From Elysia marginata (lineage: Eukaryota; Mollusca; Gastropoda; Plakobranchidae), in the NCBI GenBank assembly GCA_019649035.1, contig BMAT01001713.1:2142-39201 (forward strand): 37,060 nt of DNA, in the 5' to 3' direction. A program made the position numbers and the translations under genes. The notes under the pieces are model-generated. The model did not search any database, had not been told where the DNA came from, and worked only from the letters and a program-made list of their open reading frames with translations. Shown one piece after another: positions 9,701 through 19,173 of this stretch. How positions within the stretch are numbered: position 1 is the stretch's first letter; every line of letters begins with the position of its first letter.

Positions 9701-11240
9701 TTCAAGGCTCCCACACAAAAACTCTGAACTTACATTTTGTATGTGGTAAATTTAGCATGGTTGGAAAAAATTCTTTTTTATTTGTATACTCTTTATAACC
9801 TGTACAGTAGAATCTAGATGAAGTCAATACACCAGGAAAAAATATGTCGACTTAAAGCAAGAGTTGACTTTAACCTTAATAGAATAGTATGTACATGTAT
9901 AAGGAAATACACAAATAGACTTCCAAATAGAGTTGGCTTCAAGCAAGAGTTTCCCATAACGGTGTTGACTTTAACTTGTTTAAGTGGATTTCACTGCATA
10001 GTAAATAAAAATACTTTTTGTGTATTAGCTTCAATGAAAGCATATCAATGAAAAGCAAAAAAATTGAGTCTCTGCCTGGATGAGTGGTCATTCTTATGCC
10101 AGTTACAAGTACAATTTCTTTTTTGCATTTTCTGTTAGTTTATTATTTAAATAAATAAACATATAATTATGAACCTAAATGTATGACAAAAACTTAAAAA
10201 TAAAATTGTACATTACAGTGATTTCTTACCCTTATTGCCAAATTGTCTGCATGATCATATCAATATGCGCCTTTGCTGAAAGCATTTTAAGTTTGCACAT
10301 GATATACAATGTACATGTATTGTTTTATCTGTTCTCAGTGTTGTCAACTTTCCTGCTGGCTCTCTGCCTGTAACCAAAGTGACCAAATCTGATGTGGCCA
10401 AAACAATGGACTCCTCTTTCTATGAAGCCAAGACAGGCATCGAGAAAATAATTCAAGCGGTTTGTTCTCTACTAACTTTATTGCGAAATGGCCAGAAAAT
10501 AACTACATGCAATCTAGTTTCAAAGAAGTATGTTGTGTACATGTAGTAAACTAATCCCAACTTTCAACTTATTAGACCTCATGAATGAAAACACAGCTGA
10601 GAAAAAGGAAGTGGCAAGCATTCAATAATTACTCGTCTCATCAAGTTTAACTTATCACTTAAGAATCTATAGTTATTAATATCCTATTCTCTTCAATGAC
10701 CTTTGAATATTTAAGTAAACTTCGTTATTATATTTTAAATAAAAATTAATGGCTTTCACAGGTGCACCAATCATTTGTCATGCAACCAGTCTGATTGAGT
10801 CACATGTTGCAATTTTCATTAGCAAGACTTCGAAATTTTAAACAACGAAAATTTTCTAAGCTTTCAAATGTTACAAATTGTAGTAAAATTTCTGAAATTT
10901 TATGGAAAAAAATATTTCAAAATTTTTATTAAAATGCTGATAAAAGGTATTTTTTCAAATGAGAATTTCTCATACCCTATCATTTTGACTGGTTGTAAAA
11001 CATTGAACAAAACTTTACATGATTGTTTGTATCTTGATGCCTTTGTATCTACAAATCGAGATCACTTTTTTTCTCTTGCAGGATTCTGAAGGAACAGAAG
11101 GGTTACCAGTTGGAATCCAAGTTGTTGGACTGCCATACACAGAGGAGCTCGTCCTCAGGTTGATGAGAGAATTGGATAGTGCTCTCAAGGCTGATGCTCC
11201 ATATATACCAGTACATACATCTGTACATACAAGCATTTAG
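424..11240 (+). CDS. FAAH: Fatty acid amide hydrolase (FAAH-like), 3' eleven exons of a partial gene
   Basis: Amidase-signature serine hydrolase. FAAH cleaves anandamide and related fatty acid amides at internal membranes. Exons: 424-630, 2374-2420, 4120-4244, 4621-4746, 5637-5734, 6548-6647, 7058-7104, 8207-8246, 8707-8846, 10339-10459, 11082-11240. They keep one reading frame for about 403 codons. The motif GGSSGGEGA carries the cis-Ser (codon 494-496, human Ser217). DIGGSIR carries the nucleophile Ser (codon 566-568, human Ser241). Their spacing of 24 residues equals the human enzyme. The catalytic Lys and N-terminal membrane segment would be upstream of the window. Later landmarks are [26 protein letters not shown] and [12 protein letters not shown]. 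Two junctions are abnormal: a probable gap after exon 4, and a GA donor after exon 9. A recently decayed or non-canonically spliced copy is possible. The family call is firm; the orthologue (FAAH versus a FAAH-like paralogue) is less so. Confidence 0.85.
720..795. repeat. (CT)n microsatellite
   Basis: Interrupted (TC)n tract just inside the FAAH intron, with a second shorter tract at 931-951. Serine/leucine-rich and arginine/glutamate-rich open frames here are by-products of the repeat. Confidence 0.95.
1115..1860 (+). pseudogene. Decayed LINE reverse transcriptase fragment
   Basis: Translating successive frames gives [11 protein letters not shown] (1124 on), a degraded [11 protein letters not shown] stretch, a degraded HADDT (YADD box, near 1300), KTEAMFQPS (1383 on), then [20 protein letters not shown] and [13 protein letters not shown] (1540-1656). 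After a stop, [10 protein letters not shown] and [12 protein letters not shown] follow. This order is the palm-to-thumb part of a non-LTR retrotransposon reverse transcriptase of the type widespread in mollusc genomes. Several stops and frameshifts show it is dead. No target-site duplication was found. Confidence 0.75.
1861..2373. other. FAAH intron, nothing recognised
   Basis: AT-rich intron sequence between the LINE relic and exon b. No open frame, RNA gene or structured repeat was recognised. Confidence 0.5.
2374..2420 (+). CDS. FAAH: FAAH exon b
   Basis: A short 47-nt exon after cttttttcctcag and before gtaggt. Spliced in frame it gives [17 protein letters not shown], matching the variable segment after the KPT-x-RLS motif. 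The phase fits both neighbouring exons exactly. Confidence 0.85.
2421..3796. other. FAAH intron, nothing recognised
   Basis: AT-rich, unstructured intron with stop codons in all frames. No transposon ends or RNA-gene boxes were noticed. Confidence 0.5.
3797..3953 (-). mobile_element. tRNA-derived SINE, family A, reverse orientation
   Basis: Read on the - strand, the element begins with a tRNA-like head: A box TGGGTCAGTGG followed by TTAGCGCGTCGGA, then B box GGTTCGATTCC. A body with GTAACTGCCTTAGGAAAGC and GTGGGTACCTGGCTATA follows. The head and body match the + strand element at 9120-9275. The tRNA arms are imperfect, so this is a SINE and not a tRNA gene. Confidence 0.8.
4120..4244 (+). 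CDS. FAAH: FAAH exon c
   Basis: Acceptor catccacag, donor gtgagt. It encodes [14 protein letters not shown] and [18 protein letters not shown], equivalent to the conserved GPMARDVESL...MFRLDP...PPLPFR stretch of FAAH. It ends in phase 0. Confidence 0.93.
4621..4746 (+). CDS. FAAH: FAAH exon d
   Basis: Acceptor ttatttcag; encodes [16 protein letters not shown] through ALEKLGHT, matching the family's ...LRVGYY...LEAAGHT. The only usable donor is the weak gttaca at 4747. Family members continue after GHT with a V-x-PF-x-P segment of about ten residues that this exon lacks. Reading on in the same frame reaches a stop at 4774, so the 3' limit is uncertain. Confidence 0.8.
5392..5602. mobile_element. 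MITE-like element with imperfect terminal inverted repeats
   Basis: A GC-rich block in an AT-rich intron. Its ends read CTTAGGGTGGTTTCACATG and, on the opposite strand, CTTAAGTCCCTTTCACATG, sharing TTTCACATG plus an outer CTTA. Inside are further copies of the motif (tcacatggtgcg, cgtgtgaaaggg), giving a palindromic structure. No transposase is encoded. It ends about 35 bp before the exon e acceptor. Confidence 0.6.
5637..5734 (+). CDS. FAAH: FAAH exon e
   Basis: Acceptor aataatttttcag, donor gtgagt. It encodes [15 protein letters not shown] and [18 protein letters not shown], corresponding to the region that contains LFSDGG in vertebrate FAAH. The exon starts only about 35 bp after a MITE-like element. 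Confidence 0.85.
6548..6647 (+). CDS. FAAH: FAAH exon f
   Basis: Acceptor aaaatttactttacag, donor gtgagt. It encodes [18 protein letters not shown] followed by [15 protein letters not shown]. Vertebrate FAAH carries its hydrophobic membrane-binding cap around here. This version is aromatic and basic rather than leucine-rich. Confidence 0.85.
7058..7104 (+). CDS. FAAH: FAAH exon g
   Basis: Acceptor ctgtttgttcattttag, donor gtaaga. It encodes [16 protein letters not shown]. Frame and phase agree with exons f and h, but the sequence itself is in a poorly conserved part of the family. Confidence 0.78.
7443..7515. repeat. Short tandem duplication, A/T-rich
   Basis: Two adjacent copies of a unit of about 34 bases (aattcgtacaattatat plus a T run, then aattcatacaattatat plus a T run). 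Confidence 0.7.
7592..7775. mobile_element. MITE, Tc1/mariner- or pogo-like
   Basis: About 180 bp bounded by TACAGTGGAATCCTG on the left and ...CTCCACTGTA on the right, i.e. inverted CAGTGGA ends flanked by TA on both sides, as expected for a TA target duplication. The interior has repeated ttaag/gataaac-type motifs and no coding potential. Confidence 0.6.
8207..8246 (+). CDS. FAAH: FAAH exon h
   Basis: A 40-nt micro-exon after ctaaccgcag and before gttggt. It encodes [13 protein letters not shown] and joins in frame to KFRKEF of the next exon, equivalent to the helix before VYRKTVIAQW in human FAAH. Confidence 0.78.
8707..8846 (+). CDS. FAAH: FAAH exon i, followed by a GA splice donor
   Basis: Acceptor ctattgtgtttcag. 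It encodes [20 protein letters not shown], then PCMPCVAT and [11 protein letters not shown]. Homology requires the exon to end at TAC AA so that AA plus T of the next exon restores Asn (YN/VVNFPAG, human YN/CLDFPAG). The following bases are gagagg, which differ from a standard gtgagg donor only at +2. Unspliced reading stops at 8865. Confidence 0.85.
9040..9115 (+). repeat. Degraded tRNA-like SINE head
   Basis: Contains a degenerate tRNA-like segment with gtcaagaggtacggggttcc, including a B-box-like GGTTCCAATCC, immediately upstream of the family A SINE and in the same orientation. It resembles the head of the SINE at 21534-21780 (gccaagaggtcgcgggttcg). Confidence 0.5.
9120..9275 (+). mobile_element. 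tRNA-derived SINE, family A
   Basis: A box TGGCAGAGTGG at 9128-9138 and B box GGTTCGATTCC at 9173-9183. The body has TTGCCTTGGGAAAGCAATTT and AAATGGGTACCCAGCTA. Same family as the inverted element at 3797-3953. The base before the anticodon is A where a tRNA needs U33, and the acceptor stem is poorly paired, so this is not a functional tRNA. Lies in the FAAH intron with the GA donor. Confidence 0.8.
9415..9574 (-). mobile_element. tRNA-derived SINE, family B, 5'-truncated
   Basis: Nearly identical to the body of the element at 21534-21780 (e.g. cagggcttgggtcccaatga, cacattatactgacaccgac) but lacks the tRNA-like head. Flanked by aaatttcgcgaa (9403-9414) and aaattttgcgaa (9575-9586), an 11/12 match consistent with an aged target-site duplication. 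Confidence 0.8.
9803..9998. mobile_element. Second MITE-like element, mariner-type ends
   Basis: Left end TACAGTAGAATCTAGATGAA and right end, on the opposite strand, TGCAGTGAAATCCACTTAA share a TrCAGT-rAATC core. The interior repeats gttgactttaac-like motifs. The ends are more diverged than those of the element at 7592 and only one flanking TA is intact. Confidence 0.45.
10339..10459 (+). CDS. FAAH: FAAH exon j
   Basis: Acceptor tttatctgttctcag, donor gtttgt. It encodes [20 protein letters not shown] then [28 protein letters not shown] matches the FPAGVVPVTTV motif near the C-terminus of FAAH. Confidence 0.92.
10930..11092. repeat. Source segments of a local direct/inverted duplication
   Basis: Positions 10930-11001 (72 bp) recur exactly at 11704-11775 in direct orientation. 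Positions 11029-11092 (64 bp), including the terminal acceptor and 11 coding bases of FAAH, recur exactly but inverted at 11790-11853. Confidence 0.95.
11082..11240 (+). CDS. FAAH: FAAH terminal exon with stop codon
   Basis: Acceptor tttttttctcttgcag; the stop TAG is at 11238-11240. It encodes [20 protein letters not shown] then [11 protein letters not shown], the conserved C-terminal block (human GLPVAVQCVALPWQEEL). The acceptor and first 11 coding bases recur in inverted orientation at 11790-11853. Confidence 0.95.
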   Translation, partial: DSEGTEGLPVGIQVVGLPYTEELVLRLMRELDSALKADAPYIPVHTSVHTSI

Positions 11241-12300
11241 AAAATTCTCATCAAGTCTGTCATATCCCTCATATTTTAACTAAGCAATTCACTTTTAATT
11301 TTAATTGTAGTAACTGAAACATTCGTGAAATATAAAATATACAGGTCTGATGATACGTTGTTATATATATATATAGTAGTTATGACCTACCTTCCCATGT
11401 CAAGAGCCTAAACATAATGTTTCCTGGATGACTCCATTCCTCAGTAGGCGTCATAAGGGAAGTGCTGTAAAGTTACTAAGGAGGTGACGTTTCTTGTGTA
11501 CGCAGAAGGTGAAAAGTTCCTTTCGGTGGTTGAGCGATGGTGCATTCTTCAGTATTTCGAATTTTTCTTGTAGGCATAGTGTGCAATATTTCATGTCGGA
11601 TGTATAAGATTTTTGTTTTTTCAAAATTTGCCATTCAATTTTGTGGTAGGTGTTGTTGAGCACTTTATTATTGTGTTAATGCACAATTACTTTTATATAT
11701 ATATAAAATGCTGATAAAAGGTATTTTTTCAAATGAGAATTTCTCATACCCTATCATTTTGACTGGTTGTAAAACCATAAAAGGTATTTCCTTCAGAATC
11801 CTGCAAGAGAAAAAAAGTGATCTCGATTTGTAGATACAAAGGCATCAAGATACTGAAGGAGATATATATATAGCTCCTTAAATAGGCAAGTTATTACTTC
11901 CTACATTAATTTCAGGATTAACTGTTTTTCATCGTTGCTCAAGCTAATTATAGACAGTAGCAAGGAAAGTACAGTACAGTTTATAAATACTTTTTCGTTC
12001 ATGTAGGGCCTATTTAAAATGTTTTAAATTTTTAAGAATAAATTCTGTGGTCTTAATTTGTAATACATTCTAAAACTATCAATTCAATGTGGTTGATTGT
12101 GTGTATGTGTTCAATCTCCATTTTTTTTGTATCCTTTTGGGCATGAAATAAAGGGTTATTTCAACACCAATTGCCAAAAGTATAGAAAAAAACACAGTGG
12201 TGCTGAACACTGTATTGCAAGTCATGACTTCAAGGCGCTGGATAAATTGAGCCTGAATAACTGCATGTTGACTTTTTTTTTTTAGAAAGTCCTTTATTTA
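11241..12300 (+). other. FAAH 3' UTR/flank with candidate polyadenylation signals
   Basis: Sequence after the FAAH stop. AATAAA occurs at 12037-12042 and 12147-12152, giving a plausible 3' UTR of about 0.8-0.9 kb. It also contains short (TA)n tracts and the rearranged duplicate at 11704-11853. No other gene was recognised. Confidence 0.35.
11704..11853. repeat. Rearranged duplicate of the last FAAH intron/exon boundary
   Basis: A 72-bp direct copy followed after 14 bp by a 64-bp inverted copy of sequence from 0.7 kb upstream, both identical to the source. (TA)n runs sit on both sides (11694-11704 and 11862-11871). The identity implies a recent event or an assembly error. Confidence 0.9.
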
Positions 12301-15153
12301 AAAGTTTGGAACAAAACTGAAAAAGTTATCATGCACCTTCAGAGTTTTTGCCACATACATGCACCAAATTATTTCCCTGTCCCAAACAAAAAGATGTCCA
12401 TGTGTGACCTCCGAAGGTTTAGATTTAACTTTTAAGCTGCAGTTCCAATAGATGAATCTTGTCTTTTAGCAATACAAACTCAATCTGAGAGGCATTTTTT
12501 CATAGTTATGTACACATATTCAGCAGCACTAATCACAGTTTTGAGTGTAAAATTACTTTTGTCTGTGTGCATGTGGAGAAAAGAAGAGACTTCTAGTCCT
12601 TTAGGCAGCCAAGAGTTCTAACAAAACACCAATGCACCGTGTGATATTGTAGCCGCACTTATTGTTTCCATGTTTTGGACTTGAAAAGACTTGGTTTTCA
12701 ATAGCTGTTTCAAACTTTATTCATATAGTTTATTATACCACAAAGTCTTTTACAAGTGTTTTGTAGTTTTGCCCCCCCCCCCCCCTCCTTTACCAGCCCT
12801 AGCACCTCATAAAAAGAAATTTAAATTTCAGTCTGTAACATACAAAGCAATTAAGTGCTAAAGTAAATTGAGACACTTGGTAACATCCATATTCTCTAAA
12901 ATATAACGTTGTAACTTGAATTTTGAATAATTTAAAATTATATTTATTTCACAAAGAATTTGCATAGTCAAGACTGGATCCTAACAACAGATGAAAGTCA
13001 ATAAATTTTTATAAGACCTAACATATTTAAACCAAAGATAGTCATGCCTTAACTGTAGATTAAAAGAAGAGAGAATTGAAAAAAAAACAGAAATGTACTG
13101 ATTAAATCAGACTTTTTATGCATCTGATCACATTTGTACAAAGATGCAGGTTCTTTTTCGGCTGACTTACTTTTCTAATTCTCAGTTTACTTTAAATTTT
13201 TTTTTTAAATCAAAACAGGAGGAAGAGTAATTATAACAATTTCTGAAAATTTATGAGCAAGAACAAATGTAAGTGTAAATCAACTGAACCATGACATTTA
13301 AGATGACGTAACAGGCCCACTTTGTGAGAATACTTACAGTAACACTGAGGTAAATCATGTTAACTAACAGATATACAAGAATTGTAGAGAAAAGTATTTT
13401 TTTCCTACAATGGGTCCTTTTAAAATATAATAAACTGCGTAAAGGTTGTGGCATATTTCAAGATGTTAAATTGTAGGTATGAAAAAGTGGTTTTTTTTTT
13501 AATAATGAAAAACCTTTAAAAACTACTTCTTTGTTCACCAAGTATCAGGAAACAAGGATATGGTCAAAATATTCATTCAAATTAGTTGTTGAACACAATA
13601 AGTATGCCATTTTCAGTTTCCTTTAACACAACGAAATTATAAAAAGAAAAATGGATGGCAAAATGGTTTACTGTGGTGCACAACTTTAAAATTGAAAGAT
13701 ATCCGAAAGACTGCAAACTTAGGTCGCATATATATAAAGACAGAGACTAGTTCTATTTTTATGACGCAGTAAAGACTAACAGTATGACATGTCCAGCATA
13801 CTGAAATGACCTATGGGTGCAAAAAATGGTCCTTGGCAAAAAAAAAAAAACATTACACAAGTGTGCACAGAATCTATTTTCAAATTTCAGCTCATCAGAA
13901 ACATCAAGATAAGTGCTACAAAAAAGCTCAGTACAGCTGCTTACATTACCATTGCTTATTCTGATAAGTTTCAAGTTAAAACTAATTTGCGCAGTTAAGG
14001 AAAACAGGCTAGCAATTTTTTTCAAATGTAAAATACTCAGTAGTAACATGTTTTCCAAATGCTATTAACACACCTTAAGTCATTGAAATACACACAATTC
14101 TCATTATGAAGATAAGCATAATAGGCTTAATGTCGTGAATGGTAAATGGGGCAGACTTAAAAAAAAGCATGAGATAACACTACAACTTTGACATCTTCAA
14201 AGACTATTACGGGTTTAATTTAGACAAGACTAAGTCCATTAAACATTCAATTGATATACGATTCAAACAACAATGCAACTTATTCAGCATCGACAATCTT
14301 TAAAATTATTCAAAAAGATTCCTCAAATACATCTTTCACACCTTTTAAATTGGCTGGCACAGTTGGTCGTTTTTTTTTTCAATGCATAAAAAATAATGCA
14401 ACACCTTGGAATTTTTAATGGTTCTAAATTTGACACTGGATGTCTTGGTCTGATTGTATTGATTTGTTATCAGCATATGAACCATAAATACCTAGACCCA
14501 TAAGTAAAAAAAACACTTATTTATTCGGATCTGACTTTGAAATGTTTAAACTGTTCATTCAAAATTGAAATGTAAAATTTGAAAACATTGTTTTGGCACT
14601 AGCAGCTTGACAGTCTGGAGATCTTGATGTTAATTGAGAAGGAATCAACGTTTTGAAGCTTTTCAAACATCCTTTTCTCCACTTAACTCTGCTCACGCAC
14701 TACCTAAGGCTTGCAAGCACTGCACTACTCAGTTAGTTGTGATAGCCTTATAAGTAGCAAGTGTTTGGGCACCATAGTACGGAAATATAGCTTGCAAACT
14801 TGGATCATAAAAAAAGGACTGATTGAATGTTTTTTCAGTAGATGTGAAGATTAAATCTGGAGCACAGTGAATTCTTGTGGAACTCAACTATTTTGTCCAG
14901 TGCAAAAACAGTGCATTATGAAGATACCCTAACTGATCACAGTATGTAAAAAAAAACTTGGCTTATCAATATTTCGAATGCTCCTTTAGGGGCGGAAACA
15001 GAGAGTTTAAGAAAACCTGAACTTTTTTGCTTTTTAAAATCATCAGAAATAGAAATAGACACAAATGCGACAAAAAAACTACACAAAAAAACTGAAATCA
15101 GATAAAACCTGAGCCGGTTCCACCCCTGAATAGTCTTTAGACATACATAGGTA
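12301..15153. other. AT-rich sequence between convergent genes
   Basis: No convincing exon was recognised on either strand. It includes a C homopolymer run near 12773-12785 and the probable EIF2B3 3' UTR. An AATAAA on the - strand at 14525-14520 could serve EIF2B3 if the tentative terminal exon is right. Confidence 0.4.
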
Positions 15154-15209
15154 TTAACTTTTTTTAATGCTTACAACTAGTTCATTGAAAAATTCCAACA
15201 TTTGCATAC
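15154..15209 (-). CDS. EIF2B3: Tentative EIF2B3 terminal exon
   Basis: After tataagtag the sequence reads, in the phase required by exon 11, [17 protein letters not shown] and stops (TAA 15156-15154). FFNELVV resembles the RVNEVIV near the human C-terminus, and the distance from the last helix turn fits to within one residue. Against it: the acceptor has a poor pyrimidine tract and the usual C-terminal MEI is absent. A better exon may exist elsewhere in 12300-16200. Confidence 0.4.
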
Positions 15210-18200
15210 CTACTTATAATTTAACTCTTTTACAAAACTTCTGTTTGTGTATTTATCAAAGATACCTTTATACAGCCTAATAAATCTTAAAAATCGAGTT
15301 AGGAAATGCCAATTGTCAGTCTTCAAACTGATGTTCATAAGAGAAATAAGTCCAATACCATCCCAAAACCAGACATGGAAGCAGACATATCCATCCAAGT
15401 ATATGCAAACAAAGATCTGCTGTCAGCACTCGAAAACTCTCTTTTTGTCATTCTAAAGGGACGGACATCATGTGGGCCAAATTGCTCAACACATCATTAT
15501 TGTGAATTGCTGTAATTGAAAAAAAAAGTAACAAATGAATGTTATGTGAGTAAAAAATGCAACAAAAAAAGTTTATGGTGTCTGAGGAATGGGTGTACGA
15601 TATATAGTCGTCTGCTTTGACATTCTATGCAACAAAAAATTCAAGAGACAATAATAGATGATCTCATTTATTGCCATAACAAAATTAGTAAAAGTGATTT
15701 CTAAATCAATAAAATGAATATTTTATAACAGTCAAAGATATGATAACCAATACCATACACAACTTTTTAACAAAATTTGGATGGTGGTGTATAGCTTTAC
15801 ATATAAAGACCTTAGCATAAAAAGTCTAATCACATTAAGTGCTTTAAATAAGTTTTACTTTAAGAGGTTATAATTCTAAAATGAGAGAAACCATCTCACT
15901 TTAAAATTTGATATTCATTTTGTTTAAAATTTTTGAAGAAAGCACAAAGTTTTTTTGTAACCTAAAAATCAGCCAACCAAACCAGATACAAGGCTGAAAA
16001 TCAATTTTTAAAAATACAATGGAATATCACATATGAGCTACACCTTGCAAAAAAACAATAAATAGGAATAAGAGATTAGAATCCCTTTTAGGTTATAATG
16101 GTTTTGTTTTTAAGTATTTCATGATTATAAGGCATATTTCTGTACTTAAGTCCATGAGCTTAAAGTATTCTCAAAACCTTGCAGACAGAAAGAGGACAAC
16201 TTTACTACGTGGAAATATGAGGGACAATTTCTAAAGTACTCACACATGGTGGCTATGGTCTGGTTATCTCCTATGATGCAGTTACTAAGCTGGCATCCAG
16301 TTTCAATCTTGGCTGATTGTGACACAATGCAGTTACTGATAGTACAGCTGGTTGAAAAAAGATATACATAAAATTTATATTAAACATAAATAATGCAACA
16401 TAATATCTTGCAACCCCAAAAAAGTTGGATGGCTAAGATTTTGCATTACTTTGAACAACTAGTAAAATAACCATGATTTTATGGGTTGAAGTAAAGGATG
16501 TAAGAATCAACCCAGTCTCAATAAGTAAAGTTATTCCCCTTTCTTTCCATCCTCATAAAAATGTTGTATTTCATTTAGCAATATCAAACTTTTCTTCTTC
16601 TTCTTTGCATAGGTTCACCTTCTGCTTGTCTAATTCTGTCTTTGAGGTTCCTAGCAACGCTATCACTTTTTAAAAATATCTGTAACGGTGTTTCAGCTCC
16701 CATTTATCCTAGTCCACTGGTACTTCTATACCCCCCCATCTTTTCTCTCTATCTTTTGGTTTTATATCTGTCTGTCTGTGTATCCCTCTCACAGCTTTCC
16801 AAAGGCCTAGTATCTCGCCCTCCCTCACCTTCTCCTTTGGTCCTAAATCCTGGGCCACCCCGTTCTTGCTGTCAGGCAGTGCAGTGCTGTAACTGTGCCT
16901 CAACGCCAAGGCAACACTGACCGCGAGCTTGCTCCACTCTCTCTCTCTCACTCCCTTTCACTCAGCCCAAAACTTAGGCCACTAACTCATTGAGGCATTT
17001 ATTTCATAAAATGTATATATAGCAAAAAAAAAAAAAAACAATAATAATTTCTATATGACTTAGTTTTAAAATAATTAGATTTTGGTGCATGTCACTAGAA
17101 TGATTAATGCCCCACCTTTCAACACAAAATTAGCGTTTTTTAGCCATTTCCTGAAAACTGCAGCGCTTGGCAAAAATATCTCTACTTTGATTTAGTATAC
17201 GACACATTTTTTTACCTTCCGTTATTCTAAAAGTTAAAAAAAATCAATCAAAAATCACTTTTTGTGAGAAGATATTAGAATTATTCTGATTTACACTATA
17301 CAGAAAAGAGAAATATATCTACTTCTAAAAGCCATCTTTTCAGATTTAAAATTTACAAAATCCGACTCATTGGGACTTGTCATGAGACATATTAAATTAT
17401 ACATAACTATTAAAAATCATAATATGGCAAAACTAAACTTTTTCATTGCAAGGAAAAACCTTAACATATCACAGTTACCACCTGCTCAAACAAGTTGTGC
17501 TCTAACACAGTTGGCTACTGCTCTTTACACAGCTTGTATTTTTGGCCCAAACATTATGGCATATCTATCTTTATATCTGTTGTCCTGGTGCTTCTTGTTG
17601 CTCTAGGGTATATTCCAGCTTTTACAATTAACAGAATATGTTTATGCCTTAAGTCAATTTGTTTAAACAGACACATGATCATTATTTTCTCAATATAAGA
17701 ATCTAAAACATGACCATTTTTCATGAGCATGCAAAATGGGAAAAAAATAAACACTTTTATGCCACCAGCGTTGTTCATAATTTATTTTCAGCAAAAATTT
17801 CTTTTCTTTCCTTCGAATTGAACATCACCTAAAATATAAGTCAAATAAGATAAGATAAGATAAGATAATTTTATTTGTCCCTTTTCAAGGAAATTTGTTT
17901 TGACAGCATCAGCATAGTTTTACATAAATTACATTGTTACATACATAACACATTGATTATGTCAGACAACACTAGGTTTATACATAACACGATATAAGGT
18001 ATATAAATATGTATATAATCTTATTTTTATAGCACAAAATAATGCATTCCGCTTATTGCTTAATGAAATACATTATAAATAGTCACAATAATGATCTTAA
18101 TGGTTGAGATTTATTTTCATAGTCGTTGATGATTTTTAATTTTTAGTTTGTCCCAGCGCATAGCCTACTGGAGAAGACAGATACTGCTAGGCACAAATGA

Positions 18201-19136
18201 CCGCCTGTACCTTTCCGTCCTAGCTGTCTTAGAGAGCAGCCTTCCGGTCCTTACGGACCTTGTGTATTCTGCATTTAGGGGGTGGTCGGCGTTGTTAAGG
18301 ATGCCTTTGGCTATTCGTCTATATATCTCATTTGTAGAATCAAACTTAGAACATGTCGTTTTAGATGCCTTTTGTATAAGTCTATCTAATCTCTCCTCGT
18401 CCCTGACAGTGATGTTTCCGCCCCAGCAAGTTATTCCAAAGCTGATGACACTTTGAACTGTGGCTGTATAAAATATTGAGAGGATCTTATTACAAATATT
18501 GAAGGATCTCAATTTCCTCAGAAAATAAAGTCGCTGATTGACTTTTTTACTGACATTTTTTGTGTTTTGGTGCCAAATTAATTTTTCATCAATTGTTATT
18601 CCTAGATATTTGTAATGATGTACAATTTCAACTTCTTCATCCTCGATGGAAATAGGATCAATGGAATTTTTTGTCATCCGGAAATCAAATATGACTTCTT
18701 TCGTTTTATTTACATTCAAAAGCAAAAAATTATCCTTGCACCATGCAGTAAAATCTTGTATACATTTCCTGGTAATGTTTTTCGTCGGATGTTATGAGGC
18801 CTTGAATTACAGAGTCATCCGCAAATTTCAATAATTTAGTACCGTTATCAGTGCATATAAAGTCGTTAGTATAGATGGTGTATAAGACAGGGGAAAGTAT
18901 GCATCCTTGTTGCGCGCCTGTATTTGTTTTTAAGGTTCTTGATATGACATCCTGCAAAACTACAAACTAATTCCTGTTGGTTAAGAAGTAAAAAATCCAC
19001 GCTATAATATCTTCAGAGACATTCAGGGCGCTCAGCTTGCGAACCATAATGTGGGGCTGTATAGTGTTAAAGGATGAAGAAATATCAATGAAAAGGGTGC
19101 ATACGTAGGTCTTCGTTTTGTCTAGATGTTTCAATA

Positions 19137-19173
<37 letters not shown>

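Noticed and set aside
11343..11375. Hammerhead ribozyme core (ctgatga)
   Set aside because: No GAAA or helix II partner follows. Other ctgatga matches (13880-13900 on the - strand, 22269) also lack a plausible fold.
14701..14760. Alternative EIF2B3 terminal exon
   Set aside because: Several acceptor-like AGs on the - strand give short open ends, but none resembles the family C-terminus and there is no pyrimidine tract.
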